Assembly (NCBI GenBank): GCA_963674685.2
Contig: CAXXWT010000001.1
Location: forward strand, 124,001-188,000
Source: G963674685 sp963674685
GTDB lineage: Bacteria > Lernaellota > Lernaellaia > JACKCT01
Direction: 5' to 3'
Length of the DNA stretch: 64,000 nt
This document shows positions 26,921 through 35,847 of this stretch, piece after piece. The notes under the pieces are model-generated. The model was not told the origin of the DNA, ran no database searches, and was given only the letters and a program-made list of their open reading frames with translations. Every line of letters begins with the position of its first letter. Positions within the stretch are counted from its first letter, which is position 1. The position numbers and the translations under genes were made by a program.

Positions 26921-27880
26921 CTAATTGCTCGTCAAATGAACGAAGACCTCTTCCAGGGAGGGAACTTCGTCTCTGATTTCCACCAAACCGCATCCCGAAT
27001 CGATCACCGTTCGGGCCACCCGGTCGGCCACTTCTTTGGCTTCGGAAACGGTCAGTTCATATCCGCCGGGCGTCGATGCGGGCGTCACGGCGGCCACGCC
27101 GTCGATCTTTTCAAGGCTTTTTGCGATGTCCCGGCTTTTATCGGCGATGCGAAGCGACAGTTTTCGCGCGCCGCCGAACTTTCTGGACAGCTCTCCGACC
27201 GTGTCGTCGGCCACGAGTTTTCCGCCGCTGATGATAATGACGCGGTCGCAGGTCATCACGACTTCGGGAAGGATGTGCGTGGACAGTAAAACCGTATGCT
27301 CTTTTCCCAGTTCCATGATGAGGTTTCGGATTTCCTGGATTTGCACCGGGTCCAGGCCGATGGTGGGCTCGTCCAGAATCAGGACGTCGGGCTCGTGGAT
27401 CACGGCCTGGGCGAGGCCGACGCGCTGGCGGTAACCTTTGGACAGATGTCCGGCGATTCTTTCGCTCACATTCGTCAATCCGCATCGCTCCATGGCCTTG
27501 GCGATGCGCCCGTCGCGTTCGGATCCTGGAATTTTTCTTAATTTCGCAATGAATTCCAGGTTTTCCCGGACGGTGAATTCCAGATAGAGCGGCGGGTGTT
27601 CGGGCAGATATCCGATTTTTTTGCGGACTTTCAGACTGTCGGACATGACGTCGAAGCCTCCGACGGTCACGGTTCCTTCGGTGGGCGGAATGTACCCGGT
27701 GATGATTCTCATCGTCGTGGTTTTTCCCGCGCCGTTGGGACCCAAAAAGCCCAGAACCTCGCCGGAATGCAGTTTGAAGTCGATGCCTTTCACGGCCTGG
27801 TGATCGCCGTAGTTTTTCGTAAGGCCGCGGACTTGAACCACAGGCTCCCGGGATGAAGACGAATTATTCGCTGCAACCAT
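26921..27880 (-). CDS. ABC transporter ATP-binding protein (GldA-like)
   Basis: A 319-residue ATPase with Walker A GPNGAGKTTTMRI, signature LSKGYRQRVGLAQA, Walker B VLILDEPTIGLDP and the H-loop LLSTHILPEV, all intact. The C-terminal 80 residues form the extra domain common in ABC-2 exporters. The ATG at 27880 (MVAANNSSSS) has GGGGAAATC before it and is preferred over the upstream in-frame ATG at 27955. It is the first gene of a minus-strand operon running through permease, GldG-like, DUF4340, rpoZ, a small protein and dnaJ. Confidence 0.92.
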   Translation of the reverse strand: MVAANNSSSSREPVVQVRGLTKNYGDHQAVKGIDFKLHSGEVLGFLGPNGAGKTTTMRIITGYIPPTEGTVTVGGFDVMSDSLKVRKKIGYLPEHPPLYLEFTVRENLEFIAKLRKIPGSERDGRIAKAMERCGLTNVSERIAGHLSKGYRQRVGLAQAVIHEPDVLILDEPTIGLDPVQIQEIRNLIMELGKEHTVLLSTHILPEVVMTCDRVIIISGGKLVADDTVGELSRKFGGARKLSLRIADKSRDIAKSLEKIDGVAAVTPASTPGGYELTVSEAKEVADRVARTVIDSGCGLVEIRDEVPSLEEVFVHLTSN

Positions 27881-28275
27881 GATTTCCCCGATTGATGATC
27901 GGTTATTGATAAAAATAGCCGCGGAAAAAGTAAGAACGCTTACCGGGGATGTCAAGGCTGACCGGGAGGATTGGCGCGGTCATCTTTAAAAATAAAACAA
28001 AAAAATAAAGCCTTGTTGCCGATAAGAAGCACACCCGCTCATTATCGCTTCTTCGCTGACGCGAACAAGCGATTGGCCATTCGCGGCTCTGTTTTGGCCA
28101 TTCGCCACTCGCAGCACTGATTTTGGGGCTCATGGCCGTTAACGAAATCGAAATCGGGCACGCCGCGTCTGCGACGACACGGAGCCGCGCACGAAGTCGC
28201 GCCTGAGCGCCGGCGAAGGCGCGAAGAGAGTAAGCGGGGAATGCATCGATAATTGATGTTGTTGCGTCTTTTGAA
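27881..28275. other. Intergenic region without a recognisable gene
   Basis: About 395 bp upstream of the ABC operon. It contains two direct copies of TGGCCATTCGC (about 28073-28107) and a GC-rich palindromic stretch at 28185-28225 (GCGCC and GGCGC blocks). I see no tRNA, no clear promoter on the minus strand, and no open frame with plausible protein composition. It probably holds the ABC operon promoter and the end of the upstream transcript. Confidence 0.5.
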
Positions 28276-28977
28276 TTAATCGCCTTCCGATTCGTCGGAA
28301 GAATCCGGGACGGGTTCGATATCGGCGGTTTCGATCGTGTCGTCGTCGCCATCGGTCAGGGTGAGTTTTTGTTTGGCGAGCTTGGCCGCAATGCGCTTGC
28401 GCTCCTGCTCGGCCTTGCGCTTATCGTAGGCTTCCTTGTCCAGTTCGTCCTGCTGGTAGTAGACGATTTTCCACTGCCCGGCTTCAAGCTCCAGGTTCAT
28501 CCCGATGGCCGCCCATCCGGAAATGTCGTTGTCTTTCCTGTGCAGGAGAATGGGAAAGTCGCAGCGCGCCTTCGTTTTATCCTTTAGGTCCACCTTGCAA
28601 TAGTTGCGCTCGAATGTCTTTTCGATTTCGAACGCCACGACGGGATTTCCGTATTTGGCGACACGCTGAAGGTTCGCTTCCCATTTTATCTGCTTGTCGG
28701 CGTCGGCGAACATGGCCGCCGCGTCGGCGTGCCGGCCGTCGGAGATGGCTTCGAAAAATGCCATGGCCGTCAAAATGAGCGTGCGTTCCGGATCCGGATC
28801 CCGCGGCTTCGGCGTCGGTGCGGGAGTCGGCGTGGGTTTTTGCGCCGCAAGGCCCAAGTTTTCCGAGGTTTCAATCGCGTCGGAAGGCTTGCATGATCTG
28901 TAAGTCAAAACAACGCACACAAGGAAAAGCAGCACGATGGCCGCATCGAGTATGCGAATGGTTCTTTCCTGATTCAT
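28276..28977 (-). CDS. Membrane-anchored protein with Pro linker and NTF2-like region
   Basis: A 233-residue protein with an N-terminal membrane helix (AAIVLLFLVCVVLTY, residues 12-26), a Pro/Thr linker (PTPTPAPTPKP near 50-60), and a globular domain (MAFFEAISDGRHADAAAMFA near 72-91) that resembles NTF2/DUF4878-like folds in layout. The end is a basic coiled-coil segment followed by an acidic tail. I cannot name a function. The gene starts inside the stop of the upstream PP2C-like gene (ATGA), so the two products are probably made together and may interact at the inner membrane. Confidence 0.72.
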   Translation of the reverse strand: MNQERTIRILDAAIVLLFLVCVVLTYRSCKPSDAIETSENLGLAAQKPTPTPAPTPKPRDPDPERTLILTAMAFFEAISDGRHADAAAMFADADKQIKWEANLQRVAKYGNPVVAFEIEKTFERNYCKVDLKDKTKARCDFPILLHRKDNDISGWAAIGMNLELEAGQWKIVYYQQDELDKEAYDKRKAEQERKRIAAKLAKQKLTLTDGDDDTIETADIEPVPDSSDESEGD

Positions 28978-29963
28978 GACTCATCGTCCTCGAAATGATC
29001 GGCCGGTTCGGCGGTCATGATATGCGTGTCCGGCTGGTCGATCATCGCGGCCTGGGCGCGGGTTCCGGTGCAGTCGGGATTGCATATGGCGAAAAGCAGC
29101 ATGTAGCAAAATAAAAAGGCGGCGATCCCGGCGCGGATCAGCAGGTTGCGGGAAAGGTTTTCGTTTTTGCCTTCCATGGTTCCCTCTTTTCGCATGAGGG
29201 ATTTGGCGATGTTGTCCAGAGGATTATAGGCTTTGACCTTCGGCGAAGGCAGTTCGTCACCGAATCGAATGGCCTGCACGGACAGGATGTCATCCGCGAT
29301 TCCTTCAACTAACTCGGCTTCGTGGTGGATGGATTGGCAGGCGGTGTTGATGTCGCCGCTGACGATGAGGCTGCCGATATTTTCGTCATCCAGGCGCTTG
29401 GCAACGCTCGATGAGCATAGAATATAATGATCCCCGTTCTTGACGGGTATGGATCGATGAACAGGCACCTCGATAATGGGGCGTCTTCCCAGAGCGCGAA
29501 GGAGATTCAGCGAGAAGGGATGGTTTCTGGCTTCCTCGGGCTTGAGCAGGGCCGAATCCACCATCTGCTGGGCTTGCGTGTGATCCTGCGTCACGCAGCG
29601 GATAACGCCGTCCGACAAGAGATAAATGCGCGCGTTGCCGATGTGCGAGTATGAAATATGCCCGGCGGAAAAAAACAGGCAGGCGATGGACGCTTCGATG
29701 GCTTTCGGCGGATCTACGGACTGTCCCAGGGCGAAAAGGGCCGCATTGGCGTCGCTGACGACCTTGGTTAAAAATCGTTTCGGATCATCCATGGGCATTT
29801 CGTAAAACGTCTGCCCGACGCGCTCCAATACGTGTTGCGCGGCTTCCGGGGCCATCGTCTCGCCGACGGGCGCGGTCAGAACCAGGAGCAACCCTTCCGT
29901 GTTTTCAAAGGCTCCGAGGGTCTGGAAGGCGTCGTGGTCGACGCCGTCATAATAAAAGCTCAT
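28974..29963 (-). CDS. Degenerate PP2C-type phosphatase domain with C-terminal membrane helix
   Basis: A 329-residue protein. SIACLFFSAGHISYSHIGNA followed by RIYLLSDG and TQDHTQAQ match the PP2C core (normally GNSRAYL, TxDHS). But the metal-binding motif DGMGG at the start is replaced by LTAPVGE, the late SDG motif is ILCSSSVAKRL, and the final DN motif is DDILSVQ, so three metal-ligand Asp positions appear lost. It is probably a catalytically dead pseudophosphatase. A membrane helix near residues 275-295 (LIRAGIAAFLFCYMLLFAIC) anchors it. The frame extends to 30086, but homology begins with MSFYYDGV at 29963. Confidence 0.72.
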   Translation of the reverse strand: MSFYYDGVDHDAFQTLGAFENTEGLLLVLTAPVGETMAPEAAQHVLERVGQTFYEMPMDDPKRFLTKVVSDANAALFALGQSVDPPKAIEASIACLFFSAGHISYSHIGNARIYLLSDGVIRCVTQDHTQAQQMVDSALLKPEEARNHPFSLNLLRALGRRPIIEVPVHRSIPVKNGDHYILCSSSVAKRLDDENIGSLIVSGDINTACQSIHHEAELVEGIADDILSVQAIRFGDELPSPKVKAYNPLDNIAKSLMRKEGTMEGKNENLSRNLLIRAGIAAFLFCYMLLFAICNPDCTGTRAQAAMIDQPDTHIMTAEPADHFEDDES

Positions 29964-30355
29964 CAGCTTGGCCAAGGGTCCGGGCCTCCGTGCGGTCTTA
30001 TAAAGCGGTCGGGATCCGCCTGTTTGCTTATTCCAATAATAGGAAATAATTTTGCCCGGGCAAGGCCGCGCAAAAACCTTGCCCATTGTCGGGAGATACT
30101 AAATATCACAAGCTTGCAAAACATAAAAGCTTGCTTCAATCCGGCGCTAAAACAGGCGCATGACCGGCTATGAGCCGATTCGGAGCATGGAAGCCGGCGT
30201 GAGCCGGTGTTAAAGAGGTCAGCGATCACTTGTGAGCGAAATGGGAATGTTGCCGGTTTACGCATTATTAAAAATATTTTGATTTTTACTCGATTGTGTC
30301 ATAAATTGCGCCGTTTTATGCTTATGAAGTTGCATTTTCGAATAGAGAGTTTCCG
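29964..30355. other. Intergenic region with short inverted repeats
   Basis: About 390 bp between divergent genes. Around 30148-30215 there are several small palindromes (CCGGCTATGAGCCG, GCCGGCGTGAGCCGG) on a common GCCGG/CCGGC theme. They could form stem-loops in the leader of the plus-strand lipoprotein gene at 30356. No known riboswitch consensus is recognisable by eye, and no gene is supported. Confidence 0.45.
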
Positions 30356-30988
30356 ATGATGAAAATCCATCTGGCCGTAATTTTCCCCGTGTTGTTTGTC
30401 GCGTTGGCACTGGGTGTCATTGCCGTATCCTGCAAAGACGGCGAAGACGGTTCGGACGGCTCGGACGGCGAGGTGATTGAAGTCAATATTGACGATGACA
30501 GCGCCGATGACGACGCCGATGACGATCATGACGATGATGCGGATGACGACGCAGACGATGATGACGACAGCGATGAAGTTCTGGATCGCGACGATCTGGA
30601 CTACGCCGACGAGTGCCCTGCGCTGGCCGACTGCGTGATCGGCGCGTGCAACGGGAGCGTTGATCCCGACAGCTATTATCAGGTCGCGCAATGCGCCTTA
30701 TCGAATTGCCGCGACGATTATGAAAACTGCTTCGGCGGCTTCGGCGGTCAGGCCTGCGTGTATATCATGAAATGCCTGCAACAATGCCTTCCGGCGGATT
30801 GCATCGATGAGTGCATCGACGGCGCAAGCTATGAGGCGATGCTTTTGTTCATGGATGCCGGAGTGTGCGTCGAGGACAATTGTCCCAGCGCCTTCGAGGA
30901 TCCTCTCGCCAACATGGGGTGCTTCATGGGCGCCTGCAATGATCCCATCGCGCAGTGCTGCGGGGGAACTTTGCTGGGATGCATGTAA
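30356..30988 (+). CDS. Cys-rich lipoprotein with GxD and Asp-repeat tracts
   Basis: A 210-residue exported protein. A signal peptide ends at AVSC (Cys about 28), a plausible lipobox. The mature N-terminus reads KDGEDGSDGSDGE, followed by an Asp-rich stalk (DDDADDD units, residues 45-75) and a Cys-rich domain with about twenty Cys in pairs such as CPALADC, CALSNC and CLQQCLPADC. There is no CxxCH, so it is not a c-type cytochrome; disulfides or metal binding are possible. It is 34 bp upstream of a TAT flavoprotein whose mature N-terminus has the same GxD tract, suggesting a working pair. Confidence 0.75.
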   Translation: MMKIHLAVIFPVLFVALALGVIAVSCKDGEDGSDGSDGEVIEVNIDDDSADDDADDDHDDDADDDADDDDDSDEVLDRDDLDYADECPALADCVIGACNGSVDPDSYYQVAQCALSNCRDDYENCFGGFGGQACVYIMKCLQQCLPADCIDECIDGASYEAMLLFMDAGVCVEDNCPSAFEDPLANMGCFMGACNDPIAQCCGGTLLGCM

Positions 30989-31022
30989 ACATTAAAAGGT
31001 AAATCCACATGGGAATCGAAAT

Positions 31023-32585
31023 ATGAAAAAGCCTGAAAACAAAAATCTGATGGAGCGCCGGAAATTCCTCGGTTCCATTTTCACTACCAGCGCCGCGGCC
31101 GCGGCCGGAGGGTGCCTTATCGCGGGATGCGTAGGCTCCGACGGCGAGGACGGCAAGGACGGCGAGGACGCGCAGCTGGTGCAGAACGTGAACTGGGATG
31201 AGGAATTCGACGTGGTTGTCGTGGGCGCCGGGGGCGCGGGACTGGTTGCCGCCATAGAGGCCGCCAAAGCGGGCGCTTCGGTCGTGTTGCTGGAAAAATC
31301 CGACAAGGTCGGCGGCAACACATCTTACTGCGACGGGATCATGCAGGCGTCGGGGACGAGCATTCAAAAGGACTTCGGCGTTACGAACGATACGCCGGAC
31401 AAACACTATGAATACTGGGTTGAAGCGGGCGAAGGTTCCGTGGACGAGGCATTGGTTCGACTCCTGGCTGATCATTCCGGGCCGGATATCGAGTGGTTAA
31501 AACAGCTTGGAACGGATTATTCCGCCATGAAAGCCGTCGATCCCATCCCGTACATCGATTCCAGCCTGATGTTGAGACGGGGACATCAACTAGACGGGGG
31601 CGCCCCTGCTTACACCGGCCTTCTGGAGCAGGTGGCGCGAAACGAGGGCGTGGATATCAGGCTGGAAATCCCGGCGACGGCGCTGATTATGGACTTAAAC
31701 GGCAGGGTTGCGGGATTGACCGCGCAGTCCGGCGGATCGGCAGTGCAATTTCGCGCCCGCAAAGCCGTCATCTTGGCCAGCGGCGGTTTCGACCGCAATC
31801 TGGAGATGGCCAAAGCCTACTGCCCGCAGCTTTACTGGGATTTGCAAAACAATATGTCCCTGGCGACCATGGCCAACGAAGGCGACGGCATCAGGATGGG
31901 GCTTGCCGCCGGCGCGGATCTGGCGGGAACCGGAGCAACGATCAGTTACCCGGCGACGCATATCGGCCGCGGGGACTACGAACCTGTCGTTCCGGGAATC
32001 TGGATCAACAAATACGGGCAGCGGTTCGTCAACGAGGCCGCGCATTACGGCTACGCGTCCAGGGCCGTTTTCGATCAGGAGCAGCACATCGCCTGGGCGG
32101 TTTTCGATGAAACCGTCAAGGCCATGGGCGGCGCCCATATCGGCGGATGGAGCGAGGATTTGAGCACGGAAATCGCCGACGGGACGGTGATTGCCGGCGA
32201 CACTGTGGCGGATCTGGCCGCGGCGCTGGGTGTGAACGCCGGGCAGCTTGAGATGACGTTTCAGAAATGGAATGCGGATATGGCGCAGGAAGAAGATACC
32301 GTATTCGGCAAAGATGTCGGACTCCAGGCCTTCGATACGGCGCCTTACTACGCCACGCGCGTGCTGGCCTACAACGTGGGCTCGTGCGGCGGACTGAAAA
32401 TCGATTCCGATGCGAGAGTGTTGAATCCCGCCGGGGTAACTATTCCCGGCTTGTATGCCGCGGGAATGGTCAGCGGGGGATTCATCGGGCCCTACTATCC
32501 GGGCAGCGGCACCGCCGTGACCGCGACGATCGTCTTCGGGCGCATCGCCGGCGCCAACGCGGCCGCGGAAAACCTCGCTGAATAA
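31023..32585 (+). CDS. TAT-exported FAD-dependent oxidoreductase, fumarate reductase flavoprotein-like
   Basis: A 520-residue flavoprotein. The N-terminus has a twin-arginine motif (MERRKFLGS), a hydrophobic Ala-rich stretch and a lipobox LIAGC, so it is probably a TAT-exported lipoprotein. GSDGEDGKDGEDAQ follows the Cys. The FAD-binding-2 domain begins VVVVGAGGAGLVAAIEAAKA near residue 62 and ends with GLYAAGMVSGGFIGPYYPGS near 478. There is no heme-binding CxxCH, unlike soluble periplasmic fumarate reductases, so electrons must come from a partner. The substrate may be fumarate-like, urocanate-like or a steroid; it cannot be read here. Confidence 0.87.
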   Translation: MKKPENKNLMERRKFLGSIFTTSAAAAAGGCLIAGCVGSDGEDGKDGEDAQLVQNVNWDEEFDVVVVGAGGAGLVAAIEAAKAGASVVLLEKSDKVGGNTSYCDGIMQASGTSIQKDFGVTNDTPDKHYEYWVEAGEGSVDEALVRLLADHSGPDIEWLKQLGTDYSAMKAVDPIPYIDSSLMLRRGHQLDGGAPAYTGLLEQVARNEGVDIRLEIPATALIMDLNGRVAGLTAQSGGSAVQFRARKAVILASGGFDRNLEMAKAYCPQLYWDLQNNMSLATMANEGDGIRMGLAAGADLAGTGATISYPATHIGRGDYEPVVPGIWINKYGQRFVNEAAHYGYASRAVFDQEQHIAWAVFDETVKAMGGAHIGGWSEDLSTEIADGTVIAGDTVADLAAALGVNAGQLEMTFQKWNADMAQEEDTVFGKDVGLQAFDTAPYYATRVLAYNVGSCGGLKIDSDARVLNPAGVTIPGLYAAGMVSGGFIGPYYPGSGTAVTATIVFGRIAGANAAAENLAE

Positions 32586-32695
32586 AAAAAGTCACCATCG
32601 CATTTTACGTTCCTGTTACAATATAAATGCTCCATTGGTCCTATTATCGAAGTCATGAAATGAAGCGGCTTTGATTTGAAAAAGGAGACTGGATC

Positions 32696-33823
32696 ATGAA
32701 AAATCGAATTTTCGCATGCATGGTTTGCGCGGTCCTTATTTCGGCCTTTTGCACGTCCGCGGCGAGGGCGGATTCGAAAAAGCCCGTGGTGCAACTGGCC
32801 ATTTTACTGGACACGAGCAACAGCATGGACGGCCTGATCGACCAGGCCAAATCCCAGTTGTGGGAGATCGTCAACGAGTTCATCAAAGTGAAAAAAAACG
32901 GCGAGAGGCCGGTTTTGAAGGTTGCCCTCTACGAGTACGGCAACGACTCGCTGAATCGCGAGAACGGGTACATTCGACAGGTTCTTGCCCTGACCGACGA
33001 TCTGGACGCGGTCTCCCAGAAACTTTTCGAACTAAAGACAAACGGCGGCAGCGAGTATTGCGGGCAGGTTATCGACAGGGCGGCCGACTTTCTGAAATGG
33101 AGCAAGTCTTCCGACGACCTCAAGGTGGTTTATATCGCCGGCAACGAGCCTTTCACACAAGGACCCGTGGATTATAAAAAGGCCATGCAAAAGGCCGTCG
33201 GCAAGGGAATCATCGTCAACACCATTCACTGCGGCGACTTCATGACGGGCGTCAACGGAAAATGGAAAGACGGCGCCATGCTGGCCGAAGGCCAGTATTT
33301 CAATATCGACCAAAACAGCAAAGCGGTTTACATCGAAGCGCCGCAGGACAAGGAAATTACGCGCCTGGGTTTGGAGATCAACAAAACATATATCCCCTAC
33401 GGCGATGCCGGAATGCACGGTTTGGCCAATCAGGCCGCGCAGGATTCCAACGCCGTCGGCTATTCCATGAAAAGCATGATCAATCGATCCGTGACGAAAA
33501 CAGCCGCGCAATACAGCAACGCCGGCTGGGATCTGGTGGACGCGGTGGACAATAAAAAGGTCAGGTTAAAGGACGTCAAAGACGACGAATTGCCCGAGGC
33601 GATGCGCAAAATGAGCAAGGCCGAGCGCGCGGCTTATCTGGATAAAAAGCGATCCGAAAGAAAAGATCTGCAAAAGAAAATTTCGGCTCTCAACGCGGAA
33701 AGAGTGAAATATGTCTCGGTCAAAAGAAAAGAACTTGCGGAAAAGGGAGAGGACTCCTTCGATTCGGCGGTGCGCAAAAGCATCCGTGAGCTTTTGAAGG
33801 CAAAAGGTTTCGAGACCGAATAA
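32696..33823 (+). CDS. Secreted von Willebrand factor A domain protein (copy 1)
   Basis: A 375-residue protein with a Sec signal peptide (residues 1-25, ending SAARADS) and a VWA domain starting at VVQLAILLDTSNSMDGLIDQ. The MIDAS motif DTSNS (DxSxS) near residue 39 is intact, so metal-dependent ligand binding is likely. After the domain there is a charged helical tail (AERAAYLDKKRSERKDLQKK near 310-330). The next gene is a clear paralogue with the same layout, so the pair arose by tandem duplication. AAAGGAG lies upstream of the ATG. Function unknown; possibly extracellular or periplasmic binding linked to the two-component system downstream. Confidence 0.85.
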   Translation: MKNRIFACMVCAVLISAFCTSAARADSKKPVVQLAILLDTSNSMDGLIDQAKSQLWEIVNEFIKVKKNGERPVLKVALYEYGNDSLNRENGYIRQVLALTDDLDAVSQKLFELKTNGGSEYCGQVIDRAADFLKWSKSSDDLKVVYIAGNEPFTQGPVDYKKAMQKAVGKGIIVNTIHCGDFMTGVNGKWKDGAMLAEGQYFNIDQNSKAVYIEAPQDKEITRLGLEINKTYIPYGDAGMHGLANQAAQDSNAVGYSMKSMINRSVTKTAAQYSNAGWDLVDAVDNKKVRLKDVKDDELPEAMRKMSKAERAAYLDKKRSERKDLQKKISALNAERVKYVSVKRKELAEKGEDSFDSAVRKSIRELLKAKGFETE

Positions 33824-33897
33824 TCGGAACCGGTGGATGCGCGCGTTTGTCTAAAAAGACAAGCAGCGAATTTGCAACCTCATTCAAGGAGTTCGTT

Positions 33898-35040
33898 ATG
33901 AGATGCCCCGTCGCGCTTCTGGCGCTTATATGCCTGCTCGCGGCCATGCCCGCCATGGCCGCCGAAGCCAAATCTCCGAAGGTCGAAGTGGTTTTCGTTT
34001 TGGACACCACCGGCAGCATGAGCGGCCTGATCCAGGCGGCCAAGGACAAAATCTGGGCCATCGCCAACACGCTGGCCACCACGAAACCGGCGCCGGAAAT
34101 CAAAATGGGACTGGTGGGTTTTCGCGACAGGGGCGACGCCTACGTCACCAAAGTGACGGACCTGACCGAAGACCTGGACCTTGTCTTCAAAGAACTTATG
34201 GCCTTTCAGGCCGGCGGAGGCGGCGACACGCCGGAGAGCGTGAATCAGGCCCTGTATGAAGCGATTCACAAATTCAAATGGAGCACGGACGACGAGACGT
34301 ACCGCGTGGTGTTTCTCGTCGGGGATTCGCCTCCGCACATGGATTATCAGGATGACGTGAAATACGAGCGAAGCTGCAAGGAGGCGGCCAAGGCGGGCAT
34401 CGCGATCAACACCATTCAGTGCGGCGACAACGGCAGCACCACGCCGGTGTGGGATGATATCGCGAAAAAAGCCGAAGGACGTTTCATGCGCATCGCCCAG
34501 TCCGGCGGCTCCTTCACGGCCTCAACGCCTTTCGACGCGGAAATCGCGAAACTGTCCCGTGAACTCGACGACACGCGCATTTATTACGGCGACACCGCCG
34601 TGCTGGAAAAAAATGAAGAGAGAAAAGAGCGCGCCTCGAAGATTTACGCCGAAGCATCGGTGGCGACTTTGGCCCAGCGCGGGTCTTTCAACACTAAAGC
34701 GGCGGGAATGAGAAATTTTTCCGGCGAGCAGGAACTGCTGGGGGATTTGGAGTCAAAATCCGTGAAGCTGGATGAGATCGACGAGGATCAGCTTCCCAAG
34801 GACATGCAGAAAATGTCCACGGAGCAGCGCAAGAAGCACGTCGAGGAAATGCAGGTCAAACGGGACGGATTGCAGAAAAATATCAAGGAACTCGCCGATC
34901 AAAGGCAAGCCTATATGTTGAAGCTGGCCAAGGAAAAAGGCGCCAAGAACGCCGATTCCTTCGACAAGGCCGTTTTCGACTGCATCAAAGCCCAGGCCGC
35001 GGAAAAAGGCATCGAATACGAAGGCGACGTGCAGTATTGA
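33898..35040 (+). CDS. Secreted von Willebrand factor A domain protein (copy 2)
   Basis: A 380-residue paralogue of the preceding protein: signal peptide (LLALICLLAAMPAMAAEA), VWA domain with MIDAS DTTGSMSGLIQAAKDKIW at residues 36-53, then a helical tail (STEQRKKHVEEMQVKRDGLQ) and a shared ending with DSFDKAVFDCIKA matching DSFDSAVRKSIRE in copy 1. The start at 33898 has AAGGAG and is preferred over a TTG at 33847 that would add a non-signal extension. The gene is 52 bp upstream of the response regulator, so the four genes may be one operon. Confidence 0.87.
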   Translation: MRCPVALLALICLLAAMPAMAAEAKSPKVEVVFVLDTTGSMSGLIQAAKDKIWAIANTLATTKPAPEIKMGLVGFRDRGDAYVTKVTDLTEDLDLVFKELMAFQAGGGGDTPESVNQALYEAIHKFKWSTDDETYRVVFLVGDSPPHMDYQDDVKYERSCKEAAKAGIAINTIQCGDNGSTTPVWDDIAKKAEGRFMRIAQSGGSFTASTPFDAEIAKLSRELDDTRIYYGDTAVLEKNEERKERASKIYAEASVATLAQRGSFNTKAAGMRNFSGEQELLGDLESKSVKLDEIDEDQLPKDMQKMSTEQRKKHVEEMQVKRDGLQKNIKELADQRQAYMLKLAKEKGAKNADSFDKAVFDCIKAQAAEKGIEYEGDVQY

Positions 35041-35092
35041 CCGGATTGCCCGGGCTTGTCAGGGTAGACCGGTAAAGAAAGGCAAGCGACTC

Positions 35093-35797
35093 ATGAGCAA
35101 ACGCATCGTGCTGGTCATCGAAGACGACGCGGCCATCAGGCAGGGCGTCATCGACGCCCTGTCTTACGAGGGCTACGACACGCTCAACGCCGCCGACGGC
35201 GCAAAGGGCATGGATATGGGCCTGAAATGCAACTGCGATCTCATCTTGCTCGACCTCGTTTTGCCGAAGCACGGCGGCCTGGACATCCTTGCGGAGGTTC
35301 GCAAGTCAAGGCCCACGCTGCCGGTCATCATCATGACCGCGCGGGGCGAGGAATCCGACCGCATCAAGGGCCTCAAGCTCGGCGCCGACGATTACGTGGT
35401 CAAGCCTTTTTCCGTCAAAGAATTGCTGGCCCGCGTCGAGGCGGTTTTGCGCCGCTCGTCGGACCGCCCGATGGATGTGCGGCATGTCGGCATCCCCGGC
35501 GGGAAAGTGGATTTCGAAAGGTGCGAAGTGCGCTTTAACGACGGCGGACGCGGCGAACTATCCGAAAAGGAACTCGAATTGCTGCGCTATCTGGCGGCCA
35601 ACTCGACCCGCGCCGTATCCCGCGACGAACTCATGGAACGCGTCTGGGGAATCAACCCGAGGGCCATCGTCGAAACCCGCACGATCGACATGCACGTGGC
35701 GCGGCTGCGGGAAAAGCTGCGGGATGATTCATCGAATCCGGGCATCATCCTGACGGTGCGGGGCAAGGGTTATATGTTCAACGATCCGGGAGATTAG
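35093..35797 (+). CDS. OmpR/PhoB-family response regulator
   Basis: A 234-residue two-component regulator. The receiver domain (residues 1-120) has the acidic pair EDDAA, the phosphoacceptor in CDLILLDLVLPKHGG (Asp near 54), the Thr switch in IIMTARGEE, and KPFSVKELLARVEA. The C-terminal winged-helix domain (about 135-232) shows LSEKELELLRYLAANSTRAV and RTIDMHVARLREKLRDD. It is the cognate partner of the histidine kinase that follows after two bases. Confidence 0.95.
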   Translation: MSKRIVLVIEDDAAIRQGVIDALSYEGYDTLNAADGAKGMDMGLKCNCDLILLDLVLPKHGGLDILAEVRKSRPTLPVIIMTARGEESDRIKGLKLGADDYVVKPFSVKELLARVEAVLRRSSDRPMDVRHVGIPGGKVDFERCEVRFNDGGRGELSEKELELLRYLAANSTRAVSRDELMERVWGINPRAIVETRTIDMHVARLREKLRDDSSNPGIILTVRGKGYMFNDPGD

Positions 35798-35847
35798 CCA
35801 TCAAACGATCCTGGCTGGTATGGCTCGGCTTCGCGCTTTGCCTGGCG

